Positions 36,394-43,293 of a stretch of 51,812 nucleotides of DNA are shown here, in pieces; positions within the stretch are counted from its first letter, which is position 1; the number at the start of each line of letters is the position of its first letter. The position numbers were made by a program, and so were the translations under genes. The stretch is taken from positions 1 to 51,812 of IMG/VR virus record IMGVR_UViG_3300025280_000043; one strand, written 5' to 3'. The notes beneath the pieces were generated by a model. It ran no database searches, was not told the origin of the DNA, and saw only the letters and a program-made list of their open reading frames with translations. The stretch is from a virus.

Positions 36394-36409
36394 TCAAGGG
36401 AAACCTTGA
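36394..36409 (+). other. Leader hairpin with GAAA tetraloop
   Basis: TCAAGG-GAAA-CCTTGA, a perfect six-bp stem with GNRA loop at the 5' end of the predicted transcript, before the SD CGGGAGG. Confidence 0.65.
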
Positions 36410-36430
36410 ACACTCTATCGGGAGGCTCGA

Positions 36431-36700
36431 ATGATTACCTACGCCCCTACCTATGTGCCTAGTGATCGAAAGTATCGAGTCGAAGTACGGGAAATTACGT
36501 GGAATGATTCTTCTCCTAGCGTTGTATACCCTTCTGATAGGATTCGCTATAGTCACTGGGATGCGGTACGCAAAGCGGTAGAATTTATTTCGGGTTTGTC
36601 GTGTTTCTCTATTACCGCTATGCGTGAGGAATTGGGTTGGTATTGTGAATCCGATCATGGCGACTTACTTACAGTCGAAATTGTAGAAAGTGAGGTGTAG
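36431..36700 (+). CDS. Hypothetical small protein in + cassette
   Basis: 89 residues, mixed alpha/beta (YRVEVREITWNDSSPS, SHWDAVRKAVEFISGLSCFSIT, LLTVEIVESEV). Not recognised. Third single-gene cassette with its own promoter and hairpin leader; a pseudoknot-like element begins 7 bases after the stop. Last rightward gene before the convergent minus-strand genes. Confidence 0.75.
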   Translation: MITYAPTYVPSDRKYRVEVREITWNDSSPSVVYPSDRIRYSHWDAVRKAVEFISGLSCFSITAMREELGWYCESDHGDLLTVEIVESEV

Positions 36701-36706
36701 CTTTGG

Positions 36707-36733
36707 CGACCTGGGCAGGTCGAAAAACTGCCC
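36707..36733 (+). ncRNA. Pseudoknot-like element, copy 3
   Basis: CGAC (36707-36710) pairs with GTCG (36719-36722), and GGGCA (36713-36717) with TGCCC (36729-36733); linker AAAAAC. Both halves of the second stem changed together relative to the other copies (GAGCA/TGCTC), a compensatory change. Confidence 0.7.
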
Positions 36734-36753
36734 ACCGCTCACTTGACAAAAGT

Positions 36754-36885
36754 GAGTTGATAAACTTATCAAGTCTCTTTCCATTCCTGATTCCCTTCCT
36801 TCCTTTCCTGTTCCCTTCCTCTATGGGAGAGGAGGGTAGACATGATAAGAATATATCCCTCTCTATATAAAAGCTATCATGTCTA
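36754..36885 (+). repeat. Dyad, pyrimidine tract, dyad: junction 3
   Basis: GAGTTGATAA-AC-TTATCAAGTC (36754-36775), then a C/T-rich tract to about 36822, then an 11-bp perfect inverted repeat TAGACATGATA (36837-36847) / TATCATGTCTA (36875-36885). A hairpin CTCACTT-GACA-AAGTGAG (about 36738-36755) precedes it. The convergent gap 36701-36940 holds no gene. Confidence 0.65.
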
Positions 36886-36940
36886 ATTTTGGGCAAAGAA
36901 ATAGGGCAGGTGTGCCAAACCTGCCCGATTCCTAGCTAGC

Positions 36941-37171
36941 CTATTTCTTGGATTTCTTGGCCTTAGCTTCCCATTCCTCAATAGGAACATAGAGATTGAC
37001 ATTGGCCTTTATCTCCATGCCTTCATAGGTGAAGGTTTCGGCACCCCTAGTAGTAGCTAGAAGCATTGAAATCCCTTTCTTACTGAGCGTAGGCAGTATC
37101 GGAAAGCGCATTACAATTTCGCCATTCTCAACTGTATACTTATCGGCTGGGTTTTTGGGCTGATTAGCCAT
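36941..37171 (-). CDS. Small protein, paralogue of 35907-36107
   Basis: 76 residues. SMLLATTRGAETFTYEG and NVNLYVP align with the plus-strand gene at 35907, and the C-terminus is a Lys/Ala-rich tail (WEAKAKKSKK) absent from the paralogue. Its own promoter lies at 37234-37262. Just downstream a GGGCAGG...CCTGCCC inverted repeat (about 36904-36928) may end the transcript. Function unknown. Confidence 0.75.
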   Translation of the reverse strand: MANQPKNPADKYTVENGEIVMRFPILPTLSKKGISMLLATTRGAETFTYEGMEIKANVNLYVPIEEWEAKAKKSKK

Positions 37172-37233
37172 TAGTCACCATCCTGTACTATAGTGTACGG
37201 TTTCAGCGGAGCCGTCTCGCTTGGCACATGACC

Positions 37234-37262
37234 AGACTATCACCGTTCGCAACTGTTGTCAA
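37234..37262 (-). promoter_or_regulatory. Sigma-70 promoter of the 36941 gene
   Basis: TTGACA (37257-37262), 17-base spacer, TAGTCT (37234-37239), read leftward. The downstream CCAAGCGAGACG resembles the CAAGTCGA motif of the other minus promoters. Confidence 0.7.
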
Positions 37263-37560
37263 ATTTGTGCCTAACACTAGCTACTCTATAGAGAATCTAT
37301 AAAAAAAATGGGGACATGATAACTCTACTCTGCCCTACACTCTGTAGAGTACTGCAGGTATCTGCCCTGCCCTATAGTATAGGGATTGTTTTTCCTTTCC
37401 CTTTCCTATCCTTTCCGCTTCCGACCTTGTTCCTATTCGACATGATAAAAAATTATCATGTCACAAAAAACAGGAACAAACTCAGGGAGTCTGTCCTGCT
37501 CTGTGATGCTCTACAGTGTAGAGCTATGCAGTGTATTGCATTATTCTGTAGGGTATTGGC
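37263..37560. other. Gene-free stretch with pyrimidine tract and dyads
   Basis: No convincing gene. Contents: a perfect palindrome CCCTATAGTATAGGG (37370-37384), a C/T-rich tract (37389-37438), a perfect ten-bp inverted repeat GACATGATAA-AAAA-TTATCATGTC (37439-37462) related to the operator-like dyads of the + cassettes, and a CTGTAGAG-rich segment. Confidence 0.6.
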
Positions 37561-37767
37561 CTACTCTGTTATACTCTGTACCCACCTTATCAGTTCTGCA
37601 GGTAGAGGCATTGCTCTCTCCTGTACTGCTATGGTTCTTCCCTTCACATGCTCTTTCAAGACTGTCTTCCAAGTCTTTACTGCTTTTCTGTTACTCTTTC
37701 TCACAATATTTACATACTCTCCTGTCTGTGCTAGTCTAGGTCTATCAGATACTATATAGCGTTTCAT
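37561..37767 (-). CDS. Hypothetical small basic protein
   Basis: 68 residues, basic (VRKSNRKAVKTWKTVLKEHVKGR). Not recognised. It starts immediately after the stop of the 157-residue gene with GAGAGCG as SD, so the pair is co-transcribed from 38284-38312. Confidence 0.65.
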   Translation of the reverse strand: MKRYIVSDRPRLAQTGEYVNIVRKSNRKAVKTWKTVLKEHVKGRTIAVQERAMPLPAELIRWVQSITE

Positions 37768-38241
37768 TTATTCGCTCTCCTCTATACTGTCCTGTGTTGC
37801 ATTGTAGACTGTCGTAATATCTCTAATGTCTGCGTCCTCTGCAATAGAGCCTGTCTCCACTGTGGGTGGGACTAGAGTAGCATTGAAGATACTCTGCTCA
37901 TCCCATCTGTTACTGAACCACTTTTCCCCACTACAGTTCTTGCATACACCTATAGCCCATGCAGTCTCTGAAGGTATTATCCAGTAGTGCGTACAGTCTT
38001 CTGCAGGTACTACCAATCCCTCTATAGTCTCGTATACTCTCTCAGCCTGTGCTACTGCTTTGCTCTTCTTAGCAGTCTTCTTCACTGCCTTAGGCTTGCT
38101 CTGCTTTACAGGCTTAGTCTCTACACCTAATCCTATACTCGCCCAGAAGTCCGATGTAATTACGACAGCGCAACCATTCACCACTATAGTATCTGTTACT
38201 GTCTCGTAAGACTTGAGAATGTTATCCCAAAAGCTACTCAT
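37768..38241 (-). CDS. FWDNI-start protein with cysteine pair
   Basis: 157 residues. It begins MSSFWDNILKSYETV, like the plus-strand gene at 35265. A Lys/Ala-rich linker spans residues 45-70 (KPKAVKKTAKKSKAVAQ), then CTHYWIIPSETAWAIGVCKNCSGEKWF gives CxxC plus another Cys/His for a possible zinc site. The C-terminus is acidic. Function unknown. SD AGAAGGAG. Confidence 0.7.
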   Translation of the reverse strand: MSSFWDNILKSYETVTDTIVVNGCAVVITSDFWASIGLGVETKPVKQSKPKAVKKTAKKSKAVAQAERVYETIEGLVVPAEDCTHYWIIPSETAWAIGVCKNCSGEKWFSNRWDEQSIFNATLVPPTVETGSIAEDADIRDITTVYNATQDSIEESE

Positions 38242-38283
38242 GTTGTACTCCTTCTATGCTTGGCGTTTTCTCGACTTGCCAAA

Positions 38284-38312
38284 AGTATAACATCGTTAAA
38301 ACCAAATAGCAA
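38284..38312 (-). promoter_or_regulatory. Family promoter for 38241/37767 genes
   Basis: Leftward TTGCTA (38307-38312), 17 bases, TATACT (38284-38289), followed by TTTGGCAAGTCGAGAAAACG, the conserved start of transcripts in this region. The adjacent 38313-38436 is low-complexity and gene-free. Confidence 0.8.
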
Positions 38313-38436
38313 ATTTCCTAGAGCATTTACAGACTGTCTTACTCTGTGTGTGATAGTTATATACTATACTCTTTTATCTTTGTAAATCTCTAGTAGCTAT
38401 TTCTACTGTACTGTTATACTCTGTTCTGTTCTGCTA

Positions 38437-38598
38437 TTACTCTTTCCTGTCTTGATTATAATATAACTTCTTCCTTCTGATTTCCTGTTCATCTATATAC
38501 TTTAGGTCTTTCCTAATGTACTTCCTTGCTTCCTTTATAGTCTCTAAGTCATAGAACTTTTGATACTCTATTATGAATGCTTTCAGTTCAGATATCAT
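38437..38598 (-). CDS. Small helical protein, 53 residues
   Basis: 53 residues starting MISELKAFIIEYQKF, highly helical and basic (IKEARKYIRKDLKYIDEQEIRRKK). The ATG overlaps the TGA of the 50-residue gene (ATGA), the typical coupling overlap. Function unknown. Confidence 0.6.
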   Translation of the reverse strand: MISELKAFIIEYQKFYDLETIKEARKYIRKDLKYIDEQEIRRKKLYYNQDRKE

Positions 38599-38747
38599 TC
38601 TTTTCTCCACCCCTTCAGTAGGGCATGAATAAGTTTCGCTTCCTTGCTTCCTATAGTCTTATCTCTATCAATCGCTTTCTGTACTGACTTTGCATTGTAC
38701 TTGGCTGTAGCAATTCCACCTGTAGAGTCATTGTATATGTTTACCAT
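38595..38747 (-). CDS. Small protein, 50 residues
   Basis: MVNIYNDSTGGIATAKYNAK..., then a Lys-rich helix ending LIHALLKGWRKE. The ATG overlaps the previous TAA (TAATG) behind AAGGGGGGG. Part of a three-gene micro-operon. Confidence 0.6.
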   Translation of the reverse strand: MVNIYNDSTGGIATAKYNAKSVQKAIDRDKTIGSKEAKLIHALLKGWRKE

Positions 38748-38833
38748 TACCCCCCCTTCTGACTAGGACAGTCTTGCTTATGGAATTGGATTCTGAAATA
38801 GAAGGAGTAGGCCATCCCACATGAGTTACACAT
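38747..38833 (-). CDS. 28-residue zinc-finger micropeptide
   Basis: MCNSCGMAYSFYFRIQFHKQDC...: CxxC, then HxxxxC, enough ligands for a single zinc finger. SD AAGGAG lies 8 bases upstream and the promoter 38875-38904 just before it. First gene of a micro-operon with overlapping stop/start codons, which supports real translation. Confidence 0.6.
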   Translation of the reverse strand: MCNSCGMAYSFYFRIQFHKQDCPSQKGG

Positions 38834-38874
38834 ATCAGTATCTCCTTGGTGATTCGTTTTTCCTCACTTCAAAT

Positions 38875-38904
38875 AGTATAACACGAAAACAAAACTTGTG
38901 TCAA
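38875..38904 (-). promoter_or_regulatory. Family promoter for the 38833 micro-operon
   Basis: Leftward TTGACA (38899-38904), 18 bases, TATACT (38875-38880); begins GGGATTTGACA directly after the stop of the preceding gene. Confidence 0.85.
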
Positions 38905-38910
38905 ATCCCT

Positions 38911-39096
38911 CTATACTTGTAGGACTCTATCCAATGCTTTGAACACTCTTACACTAGGTACTGTAAAATACCGACTAGAGTATCGCTCTGCTGTCCAAAG
39001 CATTCTGTCATACCTACTGACTTTGAATGCTCTACTCATATGCCAATACTCTAGCAGTTCCCCCTCATCAATATCACTACCATTCACATACAGCAT
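38911..39096 (-). CDS. Hypothetical small protein
   Basis: 61 residues, rich in Tyr and Arg (KVSRYDRMLWTAERYSSRYFTVPS). Not recognised. SD GAAGGAG; own promoter at 39128-39157; the stop is followed within 7 bases by the next promoter. Confidence 0.7.
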   Translation of the reverse strand: MLYVNGSDIDEGELLEYWHMSRAFKVSRYDRMLWTAERYSSRYFTVPSVRVFKALDRVLQV

Positions 39097-39127
39097 AACA
39101 ACTCCTTCGTTTTTTCACTTCCTCAAA

Positions 39128-39157
39128 AGTATAACATGAAAACGAAACTATTGTCAA
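39128..39157 (-). promoter_or_regulatory. Family promoter for the 39096 gene
   Basis: Leftward TTGACA (39152-39157), 18 bases ending CATGT, TATACT (39128-39133), then GAGGAAGTGAAAAAACG. Confidence 0.85.
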
Positions 39158-39167
39158 ATCCCCTGCA

Positions 39168-39494
39168 CTAAACAGGAACTAATACTTTTGCACCATTTGA
39201 ATCATCAAAGTAACGATTGTACAGTAGTGTAGTGTACTGTCCTAAATCATCATTATCGTCTACTCCATATTCCTCAGCAGTATGAACCCATCTTTGAACA
39301 TACTCTATAGAATAGTTAGGGTTAGTGTTGTACCTTGCCAAGTAGTGCATTACTGTTGCTACTGCATTGGCAGGTCTTTCATCTGTTCCCTCTACTACAT
39401 ACTTGCTTCCAAACTTAAACTTCCAGTAGTTAGCACCTTCCGCTTCCCCATAGTTCTCCATGTATTGTGTATATACGGATATGCTCATTTTCAT
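39168..39494 (-). CDS. Hypothetical protein
   Basis: 108 residues, beta/alpha (MSISVYTQYMENYGEAEGANYWKFKFG; VATVMHYLARYNTNP). The YTQYMENYGE start resembles short phage proteins of unknown role. Own promoter at 39520-39548, SD AAGTGAGG. Confidence 0.7.
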   Translation of the reverse strand: MKMSISVYTQYMENYGEAEGANYWKFKFGSKYVVEGTDERPANAVATVMHYLARYNTNPNYSIEYVQRWVHTAEEYGVDDNDDLGQYTTLLYNRYFDDSNGAKVLVPV

Positions 39495-39519
39495 ACCTCA
39501 CTTGTTTCGACTTAGCTAA

Positions 39520-39548
39520 AGCATAACACAAAACAAATCGCTTGGCAA
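39520..39548 (-). promoter_or_regulatory. Family promoter for the 39494 gene
   Basis: Leftward TTGCCA (39543-39548), 17 bases, TATGCT (39520-39525), then TTAGCTAAGTCGAAAC. Confidence 0.8.
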
Positions 39549-39555
39549 ATCCCTA

Positions 39556-39765
39556 CTACAGATACCATGAAAGATTCTTTTCTGTAATCTCTGATTCTGC
39601 TGTACTCTCCTCACTATCATAGTAAACATCAATCGTATAAGCAAAATCACCAGTAGTAGTTACATTTACCTGTTCCCGTAAAGCATTTAGTATTGCAAAT
39701 TCTACATCTTCTCTCTCATCATGAGAGAACAGTTCCTGTAATCCTTGATACTGTACTCTTGCCAT
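39556..39765 (-). CDS. Hypothetical small acidic protein
   Basis: 69 residues, acidic (SHDEREDVEFAILNALREQ, DSEESTAESEITEK). Starts 3 bases after the stop of the 73-residue gene. No motif recognised. Confidence 0.65.
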   Translation of the reverse strand: MARVQYQGLQELFSHDEREDVEFAILNALREQVNVTTTGDFAYTIDVYYDSEESTAESEITEKNLSWYL

Positions 39766-39768
39766 TAG

Positions 39769-39990
39769 TTACTCTCCTCCGTAGATAGGTCTATCAAAGT
39801 CTATAATTACTTCATTACACTTCACACACTCAACAGCTACAGTTTCACCATTGCCATAATTAGCAATCTCTATTGCACTACTCTGAATAGTTGACTCTAA
39901 TTCTATAGTACATTCAGAATGTGTCAGCAGTTTGTTATACATAACGTATACATAACTAGGTCGATTATACATACTTTCTTTAGTACTCAT
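39769..39990 (-). CDS. Hypothetical small protein with CxxC
   Basis: 73 residues from the ATG at 39990, chosen because GGGAGG lies 4 bases away and it makes an ATGA overlap with the 204-residue gene. CVKCNE near the C-terminus is a lone cysteine pair. Function unknown. Confidence 0.65.
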   Translation of the reverse strand: MSTKESMYNRPSYVYVMYNKLLTHSECTIELESTIQSSAIEIANYGNGETVAVECVKCNEVIIDFDRPIYGGE

Positions 39991-40601
39991 TGTTCCTCCC
40001 ATGCTCTCACTTTAGTATAGCCTTTATTTTTCCTATGCTGTACCCATGTCACTGCTTGTACTACATTGTAGTGTACACCAAGTTTCTTGCTTGCTAGTTT
40101 ATAGGAAGTCTGCATCCTTCTCATTACTTTAGGACTACTAAAGGCTCTGCTTTTGTCACGCTTAGAAACAGGCTTCCCATAATATATAGTCTGAGCATGG
40201 CTGTCTACTACAGGTAGATAGTTTCCATAAGGCTCTACTATTGCATGGTAGAAAGGAACAACTTTGTTTCCACCCAATACAGTGTCAGGGTCTTCCCCTT
40301 CACTAATCCTCTTAGCCTTTGCATTGTTTGCACTGGTCTGCTTTGTACTGTAGCCTAGTGAAGTAAACTTCAATGCTTCAGCTACATTATCTCCCCAATC
40401 TGTCTGAGGCGATAAGGCTGCTAAGATACCTGCACCTACTCGTATATCTTCAGTGCCTAGCAGTTTACTTACTTGCATTGCTATGTTATTAGCATCCGTG
40501 TACCAGTATTGCCCTTCAACTAAACTATCCGCTGAAGCCCTGTTATAAGCCTCTACTATATTCTGGTAAGAACCCTTGACTACATTCTCTGCTTTAGCCA
40601 T
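39987..40601 (-). CDS. Conserved phage protein with VxSPQxxW-type motif
   Basis: 204 residues. The pattern LAALSPQTDWGDNVAEALKF, then DPDTVLGGNKVVPFYHAIVEP and PVVDSHAQTIYYG, matches a widespread family of small phage proteins that I remember only as uncharacterised. The helical SPQxxW core and the VDSHA segment recall helix-hairpin-helix DNA glycosylases, but the catalytic Lys/Asp cannot be assigned by eye. It lies in an operon from promoter 40846-40874. Confidence 0.6.
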   Translation of the reverse strand: MAKAENVVKGSYQNIVEAYNRASADSLVEGQYWYTDANNIAMQVSKLLGTEDIRVGAGILAALSPQTDWGDNVAEALKFTSLGYSTKQTSANNAKAKRISEGEDPDTVLGGNKVVPFYHAIVEPYGNYLPVVDSHAQTIYYGKPVSKRDKSRAFSSPKVMRRMQTSYKLASKKLGVHYNVVQAVTWVQHRKNKGYTKVRAWEEQ

Positions 40602-40809
40602 TAGATATACCTACCTTTGCTAATCCAACATGGCAACTAGTTGTTTGAGATGTGAACCCCAACCCTCTACTAGTATAATCATATACTTCCCTACCCTGTC
40701 CAATCAACAGAGCATAGGAATAAAGATTATAACCATCAGTAGATAAGTGCCTAGCTTTGGTGACTCTCCCAGAGAGCCATGCTTGGATAACGTCGCTGTT
40801 CGATACCAT
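40594..40809 (-). CDS. Hypothetical small protein
   Basis: 71 residues (MVSNSDVIQAWLSGRVTKARHLSTDGYNLYSYALLIG). A short helix SDVIQAWL, then beta. Overlaps the 204-residue gene by 8 bases and is likely its partner in expression. Function unknown. Confidence 0.7.
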   Translation of the reverse strand: MVSNSDVIQAWLSGRVTKARHLSTDGYNLYSYALLIGQGREVYDYTSRGLGFTSQTTSCHVGLAKVGISNG

Positions 40810-40845
40810 AGTACACTCCTTTGCTTCGTTTTCCGACTTGCTTAA

Positions 40846-40874
40846 AGTTTACCACGGCGACAAGTTGGTGTCAA
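40846..40874 (-). promoter_or_regulatory. Family promoter for the 40809 operon
   Basis: Leftward TTGACA (40869-40874), 17 bases, TAAACT (40846-40851), then TTAAGCAAGTCGGAAAACG. Preceded by TAGGGAT. Confidence 0.85.
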
Positions 40875-40900
40875 ATCCCTAGTGCAGTTATACTGTCATC

Positions 40901-41344
40901 TTACAGAACAACCCTATAGAGGGCTGATTCTACATTGGTCTGCTCTGTTTCTTGTTCAGCCATAAAACGTATTCTATCGGCAGCCTTTTCATGAACTAAT
41001 CTAGCCAAATTTTTAGTCCATTTTCTATTATCCATTACAGTAGCATTAGTCAATAAACCTATATGATTTTGTACTTCCTGTAGAAAAGGCATCCTACTTT
41101 CCCTTTTCCCATCTACAAAATAATCAAGCATACCATACCCTACAATAATTTCAAACTCTATTAGTCTACGATAAAAGTCTTTATAATTCTTTCCTGTGAT
41201 CTTATTGAAACCTATAAGCATTGTAGCCCATATCAATGTGTGGGTTACAGGATGAAGTTCTACCTTTTCCGATTCCTCTTCAGAGGAAAACCAACATAAT
41301 TCTTTAGTATTTTGTACTGCTGTTATATCCCAATTTAATGACAT
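40901..41344 (-). CDS. Hypothetical helical protein
   Basis: 147 residues, helical, Trp-rich N-terminus (MSLNWDITAV). PVTHTLIWATMLIGFNKITGKNY and EIIVGYGMLDYF are typical of a compact helical fold found in small phage proteins that start NWD. Function unknown. The start overlaps the previous stop (TAATG). Confidence 0.65.
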   Translation of the reverse strand: MSLNWDITAVQNTKELCWFSSEEESEKVELHPVTHTLIWATMLIGFNKITGKNYKDFYRRLIEFEIIVGYGMLDYFVDGKRESRMPFLQEVQNHIGLLTNATVMDNRKWTKNLARLVHEKAADRIRFMAEQETEQTNVESALYRVVL

Positions 41345-41688
41345 TACTTAACTCCGTTAGATAAAAACTCAAAGGTTCCTGAGAAGAAGCCAAGCATAGA
41401 AGGAGCAACAGGTAAGCTATTCACTGTTGTCATATGCTTTATAAGATACTGCTCTACATCCTCTGTAGTATTAATTCCTAAGTCTATGCAATAGATACCT
41501 TTAGGGTCTTTAGCTGAAGTTCGTTCAAAGCATCCAAAATCTATGGCTTCCAATAGTCCTAAACACCTCCTCTGGTCACCATCTAACTGTCCAAGCATAT
41601 CCTGAGTATACGCTCCAATATTTATAGAATGGTGTCCACTAACTACAAGAGCTTGGTCTAGCACATTTCTGCTCAACTCTGTTGCCAT
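41344..41688 (-). CDS. Hypothetical protein
   Basis: 114 residues, not recognised. CLGLLEAIDFGCFERTSAKDPKGIYCIDLGINTTED suggests an alpha/beta domain. Overlaps the preceding gene by 16 bases. Confidence 0.65.
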   Translation of the reverse strand: MATELSRNVLDQALVVSGHHSINIGAYTQDMLGQLDGDQRRCLGLLEAIDFGCFERTSAKDPKGIYCIDLGINTTEDVEQYLIKHMTTVNSLPVAPSMLGFFSGTFEFLSNGVK

Positions 41689-41879
41689 GTCTCCTTCTCC
41701 TTTTGCTCTCTAGCTTTTTGTATTCTTTTAGCTTCTTCCCCTGATTTTTTCAGGAGCCATCGTACACTTCTTCTATTGTCAGGAGTAAACCGTTTCTTAG
41801 TGATCTTCTTAGAGTCTCGTCTACTCCATTTTGAATCTTTCTCTAGATGATACTCAGGCATTAAAACAACGTACTTCAT
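41673..41879 (-). CDS. Small very basic protein
   Basis: 68 residues, extremely basic (SKWSRRDSKKITKKRFTP, RWLLKKSGEEAKRIQ). Possible nucleic-acid binder by charge alone. First gene behind promoter 41937-41965. Confidence 0.65.
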   Translation of the reverse strand: MKYVVLMPEYHLEKDSKWSRRDSKKITKKRFTPDNRRSVRWLLKKSGEEAKRIQKAREQKEKETWQQS

Positions 41880-41932
41880 TATATACTCCTAATGCAATTA
41901 CTGCTCAGGTCACGAGTTATTTTTCGACTCGC

Positions 41933-42208
41933 TTAAAGTCTATCACTTTTTTGCGATAAGCGCAAATCTTCTAGTGTACTTTTAGTCCGAGGGTACGCAG
42001 CCTTTCTAGGTGCTAGTACCTCTACAGGAAAATTAAATACAGTCTCTTTTAGATAATGCATATCGTCTATATCAGATACTTCTTTATGCACCCCCTCAAC
42101 CTTTTCGAGTTCCTGTATACCGTAGTGTAATGCCTTGGCTATAATAAACCTTCCTCTCATAGAGGAAGCAAACTCTCCAGCTATTTCCAAATTCTCTTCT
42201 TTAGTCAT
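41933..42208 (-). CDS. Hypothetical protein whose tail reads through a promoter
   Basis: 91 residues. MTKEENLEIAGEFASSMRGRFIIAKALHYGIQELEKVEG is typical of a helical phage family seen near early genes; function unknown. The last residues (LRLSQKSDRL) are encoded by the -35 to -10 region of the next promoter. SD TAGGAGAGG; a TATAAT-like box (42221-42234) lies just upstream. Confidence 0.7.
   Translation of the reverse strand: MTKEENLEIAGEFASSMRGRFIIAKALHYGIQELEKVEGVHKEVSDIDDMHYLKETVFNFPVEVLAPRKAAYPRTKSTLEDLRLSQKSDRL
41937..41965 (-). promoter_or_regulatory. Family promoter embedded in the 3' end of a gene
   Basis: Leftward TTGCGC (41960-41965), 17 bases, TAGACT (41937-41942), then TTAAGCGAGTCGAAAAA. 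It lies inside the last 11 codons of the 41933-42208 gene. Confidence 0.75.
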
Positions 42209-42250
42209 AGTATACCTCTCCTAATAATTATACTTTCCAACATCATCAAC

Positions 42251-42535
42251 TTAACCATAAGCACACACTCCGCACTTCAGACCACCTTCTACTCTAGCAT
42301 CTTCATATCTATACTCTTCACATTCCCCACAGAGCAACCATCCATTATCTTCGTTTTCACATTCGTCACAAGTTTCATCCCATACCTTTACCTTATGACG
42401 ATTACAATAACCTACATGGATACCGTGGTCTTCTGCCCATTGGTCATGCTCCATACCATAACCAGTTCTTTGGTCTATCCACTTACGAATAGTTTGATTA
42501 GAATCTGTCCATAATATGTTAGATGGATTAATCAT
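42251..42535 (-). CDS. Zinc-ribbon protein
   Basis: 94 residues. Cysteine pairs CDEC, CGEC and CGVC plus YCNRH suggest two zinc-binding knuckles in the C-terminal half, and the N-terminal half is Trp-rich. It could bind nucleic acid or proteins. It overlaps the upstream Cys-rich gene by 8 bases. Confidence 0.65.
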   Translation of the reverse strand: MINPSNILWTDSNQTIRKWIDQRTGYGMEHDQWAEDHGIHVGYCNRHKVKVWDETCDECENEDNGWLLCGECEEYRYEDARVEGGLKCGVCAYG

Positions 42536-42737
42536 AATTATGATTTATAACTGGCGTAAAGGATTTTGTAGAAACATCATCATCCCAAGGGGAATGGCCT
42601 TCATCATAAAAAGGCACATAGTCATGACAGCTACTACAAACACCAAATGCGCCACTCTCATCAAAATCTATTTCTGTGCCATAAATTACTCCATAATAAC
42701 AACAGCTACTCAAGTAGTTACATTCGTGCTTTGCCAT
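42528..42737 (-). CDS. Cysteine-rich small protein
   Basis: 69 residues with HECNYLSSCC and CSSCHDY, arranged like a Cys4/His zinc domain; acidic C-terminus. Upstream at 42766-42781 a degenerate relative of the family promoter leader (AACTAAGTCGAGAG) is seen. Function unknown. Confidence 0.65.
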   Translation of the reverse strand: MAKHECNYLSSCCYYGVIYGTEIDFDESGAFGVCSSCHDYVPFYDEGHSPWDDDVSTKSFTPVINHNYD

Positions 42738-42780
42738 ATCTCACTCTCCTACTTCAACTTCTCTCGACTTAGTTCGCTTG

Positions 42781-43281
42781 TCAATTAGGTAAGTATCCTG
42801 CAATTGCCATCCCCTCTTCTCTATAAAACCAAGAAAAGTGCAGATCAGGAAATAGTTTTACTAATGCTGAGTAGACTCCTACAGGAGGCAACCAAGCAGT
42901 ATCAAAACTATAGTGTATTGTTGTATCAGCAAATTTGTCTACATAGACAGAAGCTGTGTCCCACTTAGTTCCCCAATTATTATTACACCAATCGTACCAA
43001 TTATCTGTCCCATACTGTTTCTTGAATCTAACACTCATCTGTTTAGTAATGGGCCTACCTTCAAAATCATATGTAGGTTGGTGTTTCCTAATCCAATCAT
43101 GATATTCTTCCACTGTACATATTTGCACAGGAGAACAAGTACCTGTGAGTTCAGAAGGCATGGGCATTATACTCTGAAAAGAAAACTCTACATCCGAACT
43201 TTTTACAAAATTTATAAAATTCTGTAATGTCCCTTTAGTATCTGCTGTTACAGTTACTTCATTCTGACACCAGTTAGGCAT
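42781..43281 (-). CDS. Api92/YubB-like protein (ferredoxin-like domain)
   Basis: 166 residues. MPNWCQNEVTV at the start, the middle NNNWGTKWDT and the ending WLPPVGVY...LHFSWFYREEGMAIAGY are hallmarks of a family found on phages and plasmids (YubB/Api92-like, ferredoxin-like fold). Molecular function unknown. The promoter 43325-43353 and SD AAAGGAG are immediately upstream. Confidence 0.8.
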   Translation of the reverse strand: MPNWCQNEVTVTADTKGTLQNFINFVKSSDVEFSFQSIMPMPSELTGTCSPVQICTVEEYHDWIRKHQPTYDFEGRPITKQMSVRFKKQYGTDNWYDWCNNNWGTKWDTASVYVDKFADTTIHYSFDTAWLPPVGVYSALVKLFPDLHFSWFYREEGMAIAGYLPN

Positions 43282-43293
43282 AGTTAATCTCCT

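Noticed and set aside
35617-36733. The GAGCA...TGCTC elements as simple terminators
   Set aside because: Only one copy is followed by T-rich sequence, and the second, covarying stem is not needed for a terminator.
36754-37462. Perfect inverted repeats at 36837-36885 and 37439-37462 as intrinsic terminators
   Set aside because: They are A/T-rich, lack a following T-run and are related to dyads placed just upstream of promoters, so operators are more likely.
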